Shown: positions 12,300 through 22,211, counted from the stretch's first letter. The stretch: 64,000 bases of DNA from Muricea muricata (GCA_963855995.1 OY979718.1:2751501-2815500), one strand, 5' to 3'. Notes: generated by a model from the letters alone, not told the origin. Numbers and translations are program-made.

Positions 12300-12392
12300 C
12301 GAAACTTCGAAACGAAACCACCAAGAAAAAACTCAAAACGAAGCCACCGAAACGAAATGACCGAAACGAAATGACCGAAACGAAACCACGCA
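12300..12392. repeat. GAAACGAAAC minisatellite
   Basis: Tandem degenerate units of CCGAAACGAAATGA / CCGAAACGAAACCA. Copy A' (41105-41212) carries about one more unit. Confidence 0.75.
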
Positions 12393-13671
12393 GTAAAATA
12401 ACTTGGGATATATATTTATTTGTCCTTGTCTCGTTCTTTCAAAAAACTCTATCAAATTAAATACTTTGATAATATACACTTTAAAAGGTTTTTTATGGTT
12501 TGATAGAGGTTTATTGAAAGAACTAGGCAAACACATAATATAAATATACATCAAAAGCAATTTTATTGCATCATTTTGACCACGTGTTAGATCTATAAAT
12601 GTATTTTGAAACTTATTTTGCGAATACAGTGTACAAAACCGAGGAGTTTCACAAGTCATTTACAACATTCGCATTCGTACGTGTTGTGTAACATATACAT
12701 GCAACTCTCACCTTCGGCTTGATTTGTATATCGGATACAACACGGCGGATCTTGTTGCAAATAGTAGCTCAGTGAAGAAACAGATTTCTTAGAACAGGTT
12801 ATGGATGTTAGCCCATCACGCAATTGGCATATGCTTGGGTACATTTGATACATTTTGCCAGTACTTTACTAGTGTCAGAAGTTTTTATTGTTTGTTTTGC
12901 TATTTAATGCTCGGAATGTGTGCGATAGGTAACATTTTAAGTGATTGAAAACTATGAAATGTACCTTAAACTATGTAACCGTGCACGGTTGCATTGCAGG
13001 ATCACGCAAATAGAAATTTCTATTTTATATCACGTGATTGCAAATAACCATTTAAATCGCAATAATTTAAGAAGATGCTATTATAATCTCGATCGAATAC
13101 AAGACAAATAATTAATTTAAAACTAACAAACTATATAGGAATGTTTTTCTAATAGGTCTCTAATCTACAAGCTACAAAAAAGAAATTTAACCACTCTATT
13201 TCAGTAATTCCCTAAATTTTTTTAGTGCGTCCCTTTTTATTGCTAATTCGTTATTTCAAGATTCGTTTTTTAAGATTTTTGCATCCTGAGTTTTCTCAAA
13301 ACTTCAGCATTTCATATATATGGAGGTAGTTATCCTAGTATCAAAGTCCGTTAACCAATTCCATTCAGTTTGATAATTTCCAGGCTATAAAATGAAAAGG
13401 AAATGATATTATTGTCAATGAAATATAAACAGATGATCTGTTTTACATCAGGAAAAAGGGTCTGCATGGCGAGTTTTCCATGTTGGTTTTTCCATATTAA
13501 ATTCAATATTTAATTTTATTACAAAAATAATAAATATTTAACAGAAGGAAACGGATGACTTTTAACTAAGCGAACAAAGCCCCTTTTCCACTTGACGAAA
13601 TTGTTTGCGTGAACCAAAGAAAATATGAACGGTCCTACGTGTTCGCGACAAATTTTTTTCTCCAAGCAATT

Positions 13672-15340
13672 TAAATCCAAAGTCACTCCTAGAGATTTTG
13701 CCTTCTTTACCCACTTCACTAAACTACCATTTAACTGTACTGGTGGTAGAGGACGTACGAAAGTTCCGCGTTCAATGAGCATGGCTTCTGTTTTTGCTGG
13801 ATCTTTACTTGGTCAACTGTTTCACCTATACTAGTCAAGGTCGTATCATCAGCGTACATTTCCAATTCTTCATCATCATGCCGTGCACAGTACGGAAGAT
13901 CATCGCAAAAGAGTGCGAATAATAGGGGCCCTAGGACTGATGCTTGTGGCATCCCGTAGTCAACACTCTCTTTTTCAGAATCGCGCAGTCCTATTTTAGT
14001 GAATTGGGTCGGTCACAGAGATAGTTCCAGATCCACAACAACAAATTTCTAGAGATGCCTGCTCGCTGTAACTTTAGCAGTAGTTGGTGATGAGGGACAG
14101 AGTCAAAATATTTCTTAAAGTCGATGAAGACAACTCCCACCACTCTGTTGCTGTCGACTGCTTTCCTCGATATCTCTGTCCTATGTAACAACAGTGCTTC
14201 CTTTGAACTATTTTTCCTGTATGCCCACTGGTTTGGATTTCGTAAACCAGGAATGATATTAATATGGTTAACTAAGATTTTGTGTACTTCCTTCTCCATT
14301 AATTTGCTTGGAGTGTACAGCATGGATAATGGTCTATAATTATATATGTCTGTCTCGTCATCTTTTTTATATGCTGCTGCTATTCTTGCCACCTTCCAAA
14401 AACTAGATAGGGTAGCAGTCCTTGCACTTGTTTGGAAAGTATCTGTTAATGATGGTGCAATATCTTCGGCAGCTGCTTTCAGCAAAACCGGTGGCAAGTC
14501 ATCTGGGCAGTCGCTTTGTGTGTATTGAGCCTTAACAAATTCTCTTTTACATTCTCTTCCTGAATTTCAATTTCCATAACGGTTGGGGATATTCGAACGA
14601 TGAGCTCTACTGTTGGCACGTAGTGGCTGTTCAGGAGACCTGCTAATTTTTCTCCTGTAGTTGCGAAATGTTTATTCAATATATTTGCTACCTCTCTGTC
14701 GTTTGTGACCAATGCGCCGATATCTGACTTAATCGCACGAATAGTCTTCGTGTTTGACTCCTTTCCACTGGCTTGATTTAGAATTTTCCAATACTTCTGT
14801 GTGTTTATTTTTTGACAATTTGCAAGCTCCGCAAAGTAGGTTGATTTAGCTCTCCATAATTCTGCTGTCTCCTCATTCCTCAACTTCCAGTATTCTTTCG
14901 ACAGTCCTTCGTTGTTTCTTTCTTTCTTTGCTTTCTGCAAAGCTTTGTATCTCCTGTTCATTTTGTGTCTTAATGCACCGCTCATCCATGGCAATGTTTG
15001 TCGTCAAAGCTTAACTTTTCTTTTTGGCGCATGTTGTTCACATAACATATATCTTTAAATATATCTGTCCATACTGAACATTTGCCTTCGACATCTTCGA
15101 ACATTTCACAAATTCTTGGCTTAAAATTCATAGAGAAGGATACTAGATTGTGATCGGATATTCCAGGGATTATGCACTGACTAGGGTTCAATGCAGGGAT
15201 ACTTATGGTGTAGATATCCTCAGGTGTTGCTGTGGTCTTAATTAGTGATATGACGTTAACACTTCTTTTTCCTTTAATGATGGTTAACTTTGTTTTCTTA
15301 AAGCCTGGTTTAAGTTCCTCACCTCTATTCCTTGTTATTT
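13672..15340 (-). mobile_element. Broken LINE (endonuclease C-terminus + reverse transcriptase)
   Basis: Read on the minus strand, pieces follow the order of a jockey-superfamily LINE ORF2. They are: endonuclease end with PGISDHNLVSFS (about 15150), a linker (14994-14479), RT fingers and palm with NYRPLSML and VVGVVFIDFKKYFDSVPHHQ (14497-13991), then QASVLGPLLF and the catalytic MYADDTTL (13952-13731), and an RT thumb-like SLVKWVKKAKSLGVTLDLN ending near 13672. At least three frameshifts make it dead. It is truncated at its 5' side, where Polinton DNA starts, and its 3' end meets duplicated block A. The exact clade (CR1/L2/jockey type) is not fixed by what I can see. Confidence 0.85.
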
Positions 15341-15355
15341 ATTACTAGTGGTCAG

Positions 15356-16504
15356 TTATTTTTCCTTTCGTTGCTTGTATTTATTACACAACGCGTACGC
15401 TATCACAACAGCTAAAAACCAAAGGTTATTTGCTAACCAACCAATACCTTTTGCACCTAACGTTGAAAGTTTTGCGGCCAAATTTAGGAGACCACCAACT
15501 ACCGGGCCAACCTTTTCACCTACTTTTATTGCAAGAGCCTTTGCAAATTTGCTTGTTGCCTTCCCGTCTCCTGTTACGACAGTTCTTGCGCCCATCACTA
15601 TCCTTGTGATAATACCTGCAACGGATATAGCAACCACAAATAATGTACCTGGATTTTTTTACTCCACTTTTTAAGTCTCTCGAACCTGTTTAGATCATTG
15701 TTTTGAGCCTCCTCCTCCACAATATCCTGTGCCATCTCACTCACGGGTCGTTGGTTTCTTTGCAACCTTATTTCGTCTGCCTTTAGGACACAAACTTCTG
15801 CCATCTCCTCGTATAGCTTAGACTTTAACTCGTTGGGTTCCTCTTTCGCGAGGTTTCTAAAATAGTCCTCTTGGACTTTTAGACCACCGTTATCGAGACT
15901 CTATGTCGGCGACCATCTCGTCTATTTCACCCTCTAACCTTTCGATGCTGCCTCTCAGAACGGACTCTGCGAGGTCTCCGTTCACGGTCACGTCCGATAT
16001 TGTTTCCTCTACTGCCGCAATGGCTGTTCTCTTATGCTCCTGTTCGGCTCTTTTTACAAGTTCTTTGAACTCGTTAACTTTGGATGTCTTTTTTGCATCT
16101 TCCGTGTACTCTAACCTTTTACCTTTTTGGACGACAATCCTAACACCATCGTACTCCGCGCCGTTGATCCTGCCTTTTCTGTTCAACGTCACTTTTAACT
16201 TATCAAAGGCAGACTTTGACGCTTGCCCTTCACCTTTGTTAATGTTAATACCTAACTCTTTAAGGAGACCTTTTTTATCCTCTGTGTAGGCCCTTCTTAT
16301 CGCTCCAAGATCTTTTCTTGGGTTTGGTAATGTATCATCAAGGCCTGGGCCAACGTCCGGGTTGAAACCACCTATTATAATAACGTTTTCATCTCTTCAG
16401 TTATCGCCATCATCTTCTAAGTTTGTCTCCTCCTGTACTTGTTCTTGCTGTTGGCCCTCCTCCTCGCGTTCACCGAGGTTATCCATTTCAATGTCAGCCA
16501 TTTT
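15356..16504 (-). pseudogene. Polinton structural-type protein with C-terminal membrane segment, broken
   Basis: Starts at ATG 16504 with an acidic, Gln-rich head. An in-frame TGA follows after 37 codons, then a charged, coiled-coil-like region (about 16380-15890), a frameshift, a Lys/Arg-rich stretch (15804-15660) and, in a third frame, a hydrophobic C terminus (15637-15356: VGPVVGGLLNLA, then WLANNLWFLAVVIAYAL and a basic end). The architecture (acidic head, helical middle, terminal membrane helix) fits a minor virion or membrane protein of Polintons, but I cannot name the family. I infer one ancestral gene from the uninterrupted collinearity of the pieces. Confidence 0.55.
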
Positions 16505-16611
16505 ATTATTCGATCAAATAAATAATGAATCGTAATATCATTGAACCTCGGTACGGGTAATCATACCGTTTACCTTGAAGAATTTATAACCACAAGGTAT
16601 ATGAGTCCAGA

Positions 16612-16794
16612 TTACGCGTAAGAAATATTGGTGTTTTTTGGAACTTCAAGAACGTCCTGATAGGTGCTAACGATAAGATCCGTGGAGTTACCTTTGAGGA
16701 GGGTTTCTAGACGTTTAATATGATCAGTGAAAGACTCGGTGAGAGTAACATCAAGTTGGAACGAAACAGGTACAACAACACGTGTAAAATACAC
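16612..16794 (-). CDS. Short uncharacterised ORF, possible C-terminal remnant
   Basis: 60 codons reading VVVPVSFQLDVTLTESFTDH and ending NTNISYA. It lies just upstream of the structural-type gene and on the same strand. Composition is protein-like, but the 5' part is missing. I do not recognise it. It may be the tail of a further Polinton gene. The stretch 16795-17231 shows no gene. Confidence 0.3.
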   Translation of the reverse strand: MYFTRVVVPVSFQLDVTLTESFTDHIKRLETLLKGNSTDLIVSTYQDVLEVPKNTNISYA

Positions 16795-17231
16795 TCAATG
16801 AATCAGATAAACCTACTACACTTTGGGCCCCTGTTAGGTTTCCCTGTAAATACATTCCAGCTAGCACGCGGAGACTTGTGAGCGATTTCGCAGCCATCAG
16901 CAAATCGAATTATTAAGCGAGTATACGAGGCAATCGCTCGCTTAAGGAACAATTACATAACATGACTTTGCATGGAACAGAATACGTCCTAAAACTGAAA
17001 AACCAAATACGCTAAGATGCCCTTCGGCTGACATAATAGCACGGTATATGAAGGAGTCCAATGACTACCACACTTTTCATTTTAGCAGACACTATATTGC
17101 CAAAGAGTTATTGAAAGCATAATATTCCTGTTGTATTTTACGTCTGTGGTAATTGCATATTTGAAGATTGTTCTTGCAATTTCAAACTCAAAATGAGGCG
17201 TAGAGGTAAGGCCACAAAAAGAATAACTGTT

Positions 17232-17712
17232 TTATGAAGGTTCCATTGCGCCTGGCGGGGAATTGAATTGTACGGATAAAGCTTCCCATGCTTTATTTTT
17301 CTGTTGTGCGGTTTCATAATTATTCTTTTTATTTTCAACAAGATCTTTGTGCTTTCGCACTAATTCAGTTAATAGCGACTTTTCCAATTGCGAAAAATAT
17401 TGTGTACTTTTAGCCATATCGTTCAGCTATGCCGTACGAATGCATCGACAAGTCAACAACAGTCTCACTAGTTTATATACCATACCTTCTATCGTTAATT
17501 ATTCATCAATATCAAACCTAAACTCCAGCAAGTCACACTCCAGTTGGCTCTTTGAATACAAACGTCGCTAATATTTTCAAGGGTGAGTGTTCCCTTGTTG
17601 AGTGGACACTTACACTCATACTCCACTCTCACTCACACTTCAACCCTACTTGACCGCATCTCATTCGAGTCGCACTCAAGTGTGAGTGTGAGTGAGCTTT
17701 TTGAATACAGGC
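17232..17712 (-). mobile_element. Harbinger fragment: Myb/SANT-like ORF start plus element end
   Basis: ATG 17417 opens MAKSTQYFSQLEKSLLTELV, then KHKDLVENKKN and KNKAWEALSVQFN. This matches the N-terminal half of the Myb/SANT-like DNA-binding protein carried by PIF/Harbinger elements. The frame is lost after about 50 residues. Upstream, 17560-17712 is rich in GAGTGT/ACACTC units and ends CTTTTTGAATACAGGCG followed by TAA, which resembles a Harbinger terminus with a TAA/TTA-type target. Confidence 0.6.
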
Positions 17713-17769
17713 GTAAATATCTCCTGCTCAGTAATAATTTTGATCTCCCTTTGGTCGAGTGTCATTATT

Positions 17770-18100
17770 TTATTCAAAATATAACTCGAACATAACAGAT
17801 AGGTCAACCTTATTACCTAGTATGTTCGTGTTAACATCGAGCTCGAACATATTGTGGTCCCCGTTAAGTACTGAAACCACACTGTGAATGTTATCGTAAA
17901 AGGTCAAGGACGAGTTTAGGTTTTGTTCCGAGGTCACGGGGATCGTAGCCATAATCTTACTTCTTTTACCTGTCGTATCGAAGTTTCTATCGGAGTCAAC
18001 ACAGGCACAACTGACGGTTATGTATCGTAGACCAAGATTTATGTCAACGGTGGAAACCGAGTTGGTCCACGTGTTTGCCTGTATGGTTGTACCCGTGGTG
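17770..18100 (-). pseudogene. Polinton penton-like capsid protein, C-terminal fragment
   Basis: On the minus strand the C-terminal half of the 192-codon ORF 18348-17770 reads GLRYITVSCACVDSDRNFD, GKRSKIMATIPVT and FELDVNTNI and ends MFELYFE. This resembles the penton-like (minor capsid) protein of Polintons and adintoviruses. Its stop at 17770 looks natural, but its N-terminal part is absent: the reading frame runs directly into Harbinger transposase sequence near 18100. A capsid role is inferred from resemblance remembered for this family and needs a structure-based search. Confidence 0.55.
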
Positions 18101-18589
18101 TAAAACCTGAGCGTCAACAAAAGTTGTATATCTGCAGGAATGGGCTTTCCTTGGTCCTTGTGTGCAGATATGTCTGGGCTAATTATATCCAGTAACTCTC
18201 GAAATGCAGCCTTAGTTACCCGGTATCTGGATCGAAACTGCTCCTCGTCATATTTCCCATAGTCAAAAATATATGGTCTCTTCCTGCCTGTGTTTTTACT
18301 TGCGACATTGTCCAATAATTCTAACCTTTTTAACCATCTTTTCGCCATGTTTGAATAAAGGTGAGTCTAAATGAGTGCGGGCTCAAGGGAGGTATACCTC
18401 TCACTCACACTTCACTCAAAATCGGAGCTTCACTTGAGTGTGAGTGGTGTCTTTGAATAGTTATAGTGTGAGTGTCGCATTATACTTTGTGACTGTGAGT
18501 GGACACTTATTGAGTGGTAAGTTGCACTCATTAAGAATGAGTGTCCACTCATTGAGTGTGAGTGTGCTTTTAGAATACAGGCGTTACTA
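18100..18589 (-). mobile_element. Harbinger fragment: transposase N-terminus plus element end
   Basis: ATG 18348 opens MAKRWLKRLELLDN, then QFRSRYRVTKAAFRELLDII and PADIQLLLTLRFYTTG. This is the N-terminal region of HARBI1-like transposases. The DDE catalytic part is absent because the sequence switches to penton-like code in the same frame. The upstream 18350-18589 is full of GAGTGTGAGTG units and ends in CTTTTAGAATACAGGCG followed by TTA, nearly the same end, in the same orientation, as at 17712. It interrupts the integrase N-terminus. Confidence 0.65.
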
Positions 18590-19264
18590 CGACCCCTCCG
18601 AGAGTTACCAGTCCGCAGAAAAATTATACCAGAAGGCAAAGGAAAAGGGCTTGCAGACCCAAATGCAAATGGATCTTGTGGATATGGGGAAGTACGGGAG
18701 CAAGAACAAGCTAGGGTTATCGATGGATATTAATGGCTATTGAGATGCTAAGCCGGTTTGTTTTACGATACAAGTTTACAGAAAGGACACTAAAAATATG
18801 TTTTGGACAAGCTCACTAAAAATTATAACAACACCATACATACCAGCATTAACATTAAACTAAAGGACGTGAACAAAACTAACGAGAATATGGTGTGGGT
18901 TACGTTGTACGGGTCACTCTCGAGAAATTTGCCGTTACCTAAATTTAGGGTCGGAGACACGTTTAGGGTAAGCAAATACAACAGTGTTTTCGCTAAAGGA
19001 TACGAAGCTAACTTTACGGAAGAAATTTTTAAAGTTAGGAAGGTTCTTGGAGGGGATCCTACCGTATACGAACTGGAGGATCACGAAAGTGAACCTATCG
19101 TCGGAAAGTTCTACGAAGAGGAATTATCGGCGGTAACCAAAAAGGACGATACGTACAGAATAGAAAAAATACTTAGGAAGAAGAAGGGTATGACATTGGT
19201 TAAATGGTTAGGGTACGATGGTCGATCGTGGGTACCGTTGAAAGATATTAAAGATATTGAATAA
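18590..19264 (+). pseudogene. Polinton integrase remnant without catalytic core
   Basis: The left piece (18590 to about 18690) reads YYDPSESYQSAEKLYQKA, the usual N-terminal motif of Polinton integrases. The right piece (18795-19264) holds the end of the rve fold (KLTKNYNNTIHTSI), an SH3-like part (KFRVGDTFRVSKYNSVFAKG) and a C-terminal chromodomain (RIEKILRKKKG, VKWLGYDGRSW, DIKDIE) up to a TAA. The central retroviral-type DDE core, normally some 150 residues, is missing. The N-terminus is also cut by the Harbinger end. It cannot catalyse integration. Confidence 0.8.
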
Positions 19265-19265
19265 A

Positions 19266-19547
19266 ATGACACTTGAGGAGGACTTTAAAAAGTTCGAAAA
19301 GTCTTACAGACAGTACTACGGTGAAAACTATGACAAGGCGTTGGGGAACCTAAAACAGACGAAAAAGCGTCTAAGAGACGAGTTTGTAAAAAAGTACCCA
19401 AACGCCGACGTCAGTAAGTTTAGTTTCAACGTTACACTGTCAAAGGTCGGGGACGTGACCGGGACGAGCTTCTCCTACAAGGTTCGCGAGGGACAATTGT
19501 TAGACATCACTACGAGCACGTTCAAAGAGTCTTATTCCGGGATGTAA
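19266..19547 (+). CDS. Small charged protein of the Polinton region
   Basis: 93 aa from ATG 19266, one base after the integrase stop (TAAAATG). The N-terminal half is highly charged and probably helical (FEKSYRQYYGENYDKALGN, then KKRLRDEFVKKYPN); the C-terminal half is beta-prone (FNVTLSKVGDVTG). The frame is intact. I do not recognise the family. Its place right behind integrase suggests it belongs to the element. Confidence 0.55.
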   Translation: MTLEEDFKKFEKSYRQYYGENYDKALGNLKQTKKRLRDEFVKKYPNADVSKFSFNVTLSKVGDVTGTSFSYKVREGQLLDITTSTFKESYSGM

Positions 19548-19548
19548 T

Positions 19549-20692
19549 ACTAGCGTCCTAGAACATGGAGCGCAGCTGGGACGGTACAACCTTTCGTACT
19601 TGTCCCTACCTCGTTACCGCACAACTTTGAAAAGTTCACCATTTACGTGAACGATGAGGAAGGGTTTTTGAGTAATTTTGACGCATTAAAAACATCAAGG
19701 AAGGGTACGACCAACGATATTACAAAGTTAGCTGTCGACAAGGACGACCCGTATTTTGCGTCTCTGATGGCAGCGTGTACAGTCTCACACGTAGGGGGAT
19801 AAGTAGAAAACATTTAACGGGTGATATCGGTGGCCCTAAGGTCATCACGAGCATCGCTAGGTATTACGTGTGTTACCTATGGTATTACCATATGAAAACG
19901 TTCACGGGTGACCCTAGGAAGATGAGCCCATACATCACAGACGACATAAAAGAGCTTATCAAGAGTAATTTACAAACTAGACGTATCTGGGTAAATAAGT
20001 TTGAGTGCACACGTGCAGAAATTCATTATTGGTACACACACCACTCTAACAAACATAACATCAGGAACTTCAAGTGTCGTATGAGTAGTAATAACACAGG
20101 TGTTTTAGGTATAGACTACCAAGAGGTTTCAAAGGTAGAAAACAACTCTGACACTGATTGGATGACCTTCATCAAGGAGGATAGCGGTGGTCTTACGAAG
20201 GACAGGTCAAAAACTATTACAGCTAGCTATAGAGTGCGACGTCTACTCCGTGTTGGGAGCACAAGCACAAACCAGATGGCCTATCGTTGGTCAGGAAGCG
20301 AAGTCATTGCAAACACAGGAAATTTTTCACAGGTTGGTGAAAGACACGATAACCCAGGACAACCCTGTAAAGTCTATCTCCGATATAAGAACAGCCATAA
20401 CGGATACAAACGCGGTACTGAATATGGCAATAACACCGGGAATAATATTTATTTAATACCGTCAAATATGATCATACTTAAGGAAAAAGGGGCGGGATAC
20501 AATAACGTTCTGACACTCGCAACAAAAGGTATGAAGTTCGGGAAAAATAAGGATGTTGACTACGTTAGACCTGTTGAGAGCGAACGAAGTGAGCAAGCGC
20601 AGCGTAGCGAGACGACAGTCGAGGGCACAACCCCAACAACCTCAGCGACAACCCCAACAACAACAACCCCAACAACTACCCAGTCGTCATAA
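19549..20692 (+). pseudogene. Polinton-region protein of about 380 residues, one frameshift
   Basis: The first part (about 19555-19800) reads VLVPTSLPHNFEKFTIYVND, then DDPYFASLMAACTVSHVGG. The frame then shifts at a run of five G near 19796 and continues as GISRKHLTGDIGGPKVITSI, RYYVCYLWYYH and so on to 20692. The tail is a low-complexity Thr/Pro-rich stretch. Beta-rich composition and position suggest a virion protein, but I cannot assign major capsid or any other family by eye. One ancestral gene is inferred from sense continuing on both sides of the shift. Confidence 0.5.
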
Positions 20693-20734
20693 CTTACTAA
20701 CAACGTAATTAGTCCTAGAAAAACTAGTGATGAG

Positions 20735-20797
20735 ATGACGTACGTCCTCGGTAGCGCGGCCACATTAGGCTTCTTGTTTGCTAAGTATGTTATCTAG
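20735..20797 (+). CDS. 20-residue hydrophobic mini-ORF
   Basis: ATG 20735 to TAG 20797 encodes MTYVLGSAATLGFLFAKYVI, a possible single membrane helix. It lies between the larger plus-strand gene and the hairpin at 20813. The composition resembles the neighbouring small membrane proteins, but an ORF this short could be chance. Confidence 0.25.
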   Translation: MTYVLGSAATLGFLFAKYVI

Positions 20798-20812
20798 TAA
20801 GTATGCCAGTTA

Positions 20813-20845
20813 AATTTTCATACAAAGTACACTTGTATGAAAATT
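20813..20845. terminator. Perfect 13-bp hairpin between convergent Polinton genes
   Basis: AATTTTCATACAA, a 7-base loop, then TTGTATGAAAATT. It sits exactly in the gap between plus-strand genes ending at 20692/20797 and minus-strand genes ending at 20927. Transcript ending or processing is inferred from position only. Confidence 0.4.
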
Positions 20846-20926
20846 ATACGCTGACTTATAGTAGTTTTGTTATCAGGTAACCGGACGTTGTCCCGATTAG
20901 GTCAGTGACGATGGTCCAATATGATT

Positions 20927-21154
20927 TCATTTCCTCGGATGATTCATAGCAGTTGTCCAATGTCGGTTCCTTGTCTCATATAGCTCCACTGTAGCCGTTC
21001 TGAGGTTGTGAAGCGCGACGTTAGTATCGTCAAGGTCCTTATTATGGCTCTTCATCTCCTCCTCGTAACCCCTCTTGCCTAATTTGTAAAACACGTAACC
21101 TGCACCTGCGAATGCAACTGCGTTAAATAATCCACCTGCTACTACGCTAGCCAT
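20927..21154 (-). CDS. Small membrane protein with helical tail, Polinton region
   Basis: 75 aa from ATG 21154 (context GATAAATGG). Residues 4-23 (VVAGGLFNAVAFAGAGYVFY) form a membrane helix; the rest is charged and probably helical. It is last of four minus-strand ORFs spaced 4, 18 and 8 bases apart. Family unknown; intact. Confidence 0.5.
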   Translation of the reverse strand: MASVVAGGLFNAVAFAGAGYVFYKLGKRGYEEEMKSHNKDLDDTNVALHNLRTATVELYETRNRHWTTAMNHPRK

Positions 21155-21158
21155 TTAT

Positions 21159-21392
21159 CTAAAAGGACTTAAATGGTTCGGCCGGTCCGTAGTCCTTCTT
21201 CTGTAAAAATTTAACCAATATCGCTCCACCCCCGACTGCCCCTGCTAACCTCAATATCCTTTGTGGTGAGCTTATGACCCCAAGATCATCTTTCATAAGT
21301 TTTTTGCTTACCATCGACGTTGCCACCGCCCCAAGCGTAATTAGTGCTGGGTTGTGGAGTTCCTTAAACACTTCGTTCTTACTTAAAGACAT
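21159..21392 (-). CDS. Small membrane-type protein, Polinton region
   Basis: 77 aa from ATG 21392. It has two weakly hydrophobic stretches (ALITLGAVATSMVS and ILRLAGAVGGGAILVKFL) separated by charged residues, and a basic C-terminal part. The next ORF starts 4 bases after its stop. Intact, family unknown. It is likely co-expressed with its neighbours. Confidence 0.5.
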   Translation of the reverse strand: MSLSKNEVFKELHNPALITLGAVATSMVSKKLMKDDLGVISSPQRILRLAGAVGGGAILVKFLQKKDYGPAEPFKSF

Positions 21393-21410
21393 TGTTGCTT
21401 TATCGTATAA

Positions 21411-21707
21411 TTACTCCAGTCTTGATAGCTTTTTGCCCACTACTTTTGGTTGAAGAACAGGATCTTCCTTAACATTCTTAGTTGTGTACAGGTATCTGTA
21501 CGCCCCATAGGTAAGACCTACAACAGCGGTAGCACCTACTGCTATGTACAACATATTCGCGTTATCTGCGCACTCCTTAACCCTCTGTCGTTCCTTTGCT
21601 TTCCTTACCTTTGCCTCTCTGGAAATAGCTGCAAATCTTTTTCCCTGTGCAACCCTCCTTGGGTCCTTAATCTTCTCTACGGTGGTTATTTTAATTTCAC
21701 CTTCCAT
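21411..21707 (-). CDS. Basic protein with C-terminal membrane helix, Polinton region
   Basis: 98 aa from ATG 21707. An Arg/Lys-rich helical N-terminal half (REAKVRKAKERQRVKE) is followed by a membrane segment (MLYIAVGATAVVGLTYGAYRY) and a basic tail. The start region (CAAATAAATGGAAG) is the same as that of the gene at 22027, and both proteins start ME(G/A)E.K.T, so the two may be ancient duplicates. Family unknown. Confidence 0.5.
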   Translation of the reverse strand: MEGEIKITTVEKIKDPRRVAQGKRFAAISREAKVRKAKERQRVKECADNANMLYIAVGATAVVGLTYGAYRYLYTTKNVKEDPVLQPKVVGKKLSRLE

Positions 21708-21715
21708 TTATTTGT

Positions 21716-22027
21716 TTACCGATACTTCCACGGTTTACTGCCCAATGCGTCACTCATTGCTTCCATGCAATCCTCACAAAAAATATCGTCTTCTATACAT
21801 CTGTGACCACTCCAGACACTCCAGACACTTATCACGTTTCTCACATATACTTCCATGCTTACACACACCACAAAGCCACTTTGATAATATCGATACACTA
21901 TTAACAGGATTTTCTTTCCTTTTTGGTTCCACTTTTTACGATAAGAGTATCCAGCAACAGCTCCGATAACGAATGCTGGGACGCACAGTAAATAATCTGT
22001 CATAGTAACCTTAGTTTCAGCTTCCAT
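21716..22027 (-). CDS. Membrane protein with Cys-rich tail, Polinton region
   Basis: 103 aa from ATG 22027. A membrane helix (YLLCVPAFVIGAVAGYSY) is followed by basic residues, then a second hydrophobic stretch and a Cys-containing tail (CIEDDIFCEDCME) that could bind metal. It is first of the four close minus-strand ORFs. The middle part may hold an old frameshift, because the hydrophobic pattern changes abruptly near residue 45. Family unknown. Confidence 0.45.
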   Translation of the reverse strand: MEAETKVTMTDYLLCVPAFVIGAVAGYSYRKKWNQKGKKILLIVYRYYQSGFVVCVSMEVYVRNVISVWSVWSGHRCIEDDIFCEDCMEAMSDALGSKPWKYR

Positions 22028-22211
22028 TTATTTGTTTGTTCTTGCTTTCAATTTGCTAACGAACAAGCAGATTTAAACAGACTTTGAACAGATCCAAGGT
22101 ATCTTTTAGGGTAACTGGGATTTGCTTATAATTTGCTGATAATTTGCTTACATTCTGTTTGTAGGCAGATTTAAACACATTTTAGACACTTTTAAGGTCA
22201 CGGTCCTAGAC

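Larger units (their letters stand above)
5023..13680. repeat. Segmental duplication, copy A (8.7 kb)
   Basis: Bases from about 5023 to about 13680 are matched in the same orientation by 32953-42495, with very high identity on reading and a handful of indels. Shared contents in order: glycine-rich gene (minus), ghost copy of the EF-hand gene, TATC-type microsatellite, K-family MITE, EF-hand gene (plus), and a GAAACGAAAC minisatellite. The left border touches a MITE end; the right border touches a LINE 3' end. Copy A lacks the 699-bp insertion found in A' and has a 63-bp deletion inside its K-family MITE. Between the named features (5461-6350, 6650-8020, 8435-9570, 10100-12300 and 12400-13500) I see no gene; short ORFs there are broken in the other copy. 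Confidence 0.92.

Noticed and set aside
12333..12659. ORF with FRSFRFGHF-like repeats (also 41050-41481)
   Set aside because: It is a translation of the GAAACGAAAC minisatellite and flanking AT-rich DNA.
20560..20763. Val-rich minus-strand ORF over the Thr/Pro tail
   Set aside because: Antisense shadow of the low-complexity end of the plus-strand gene.
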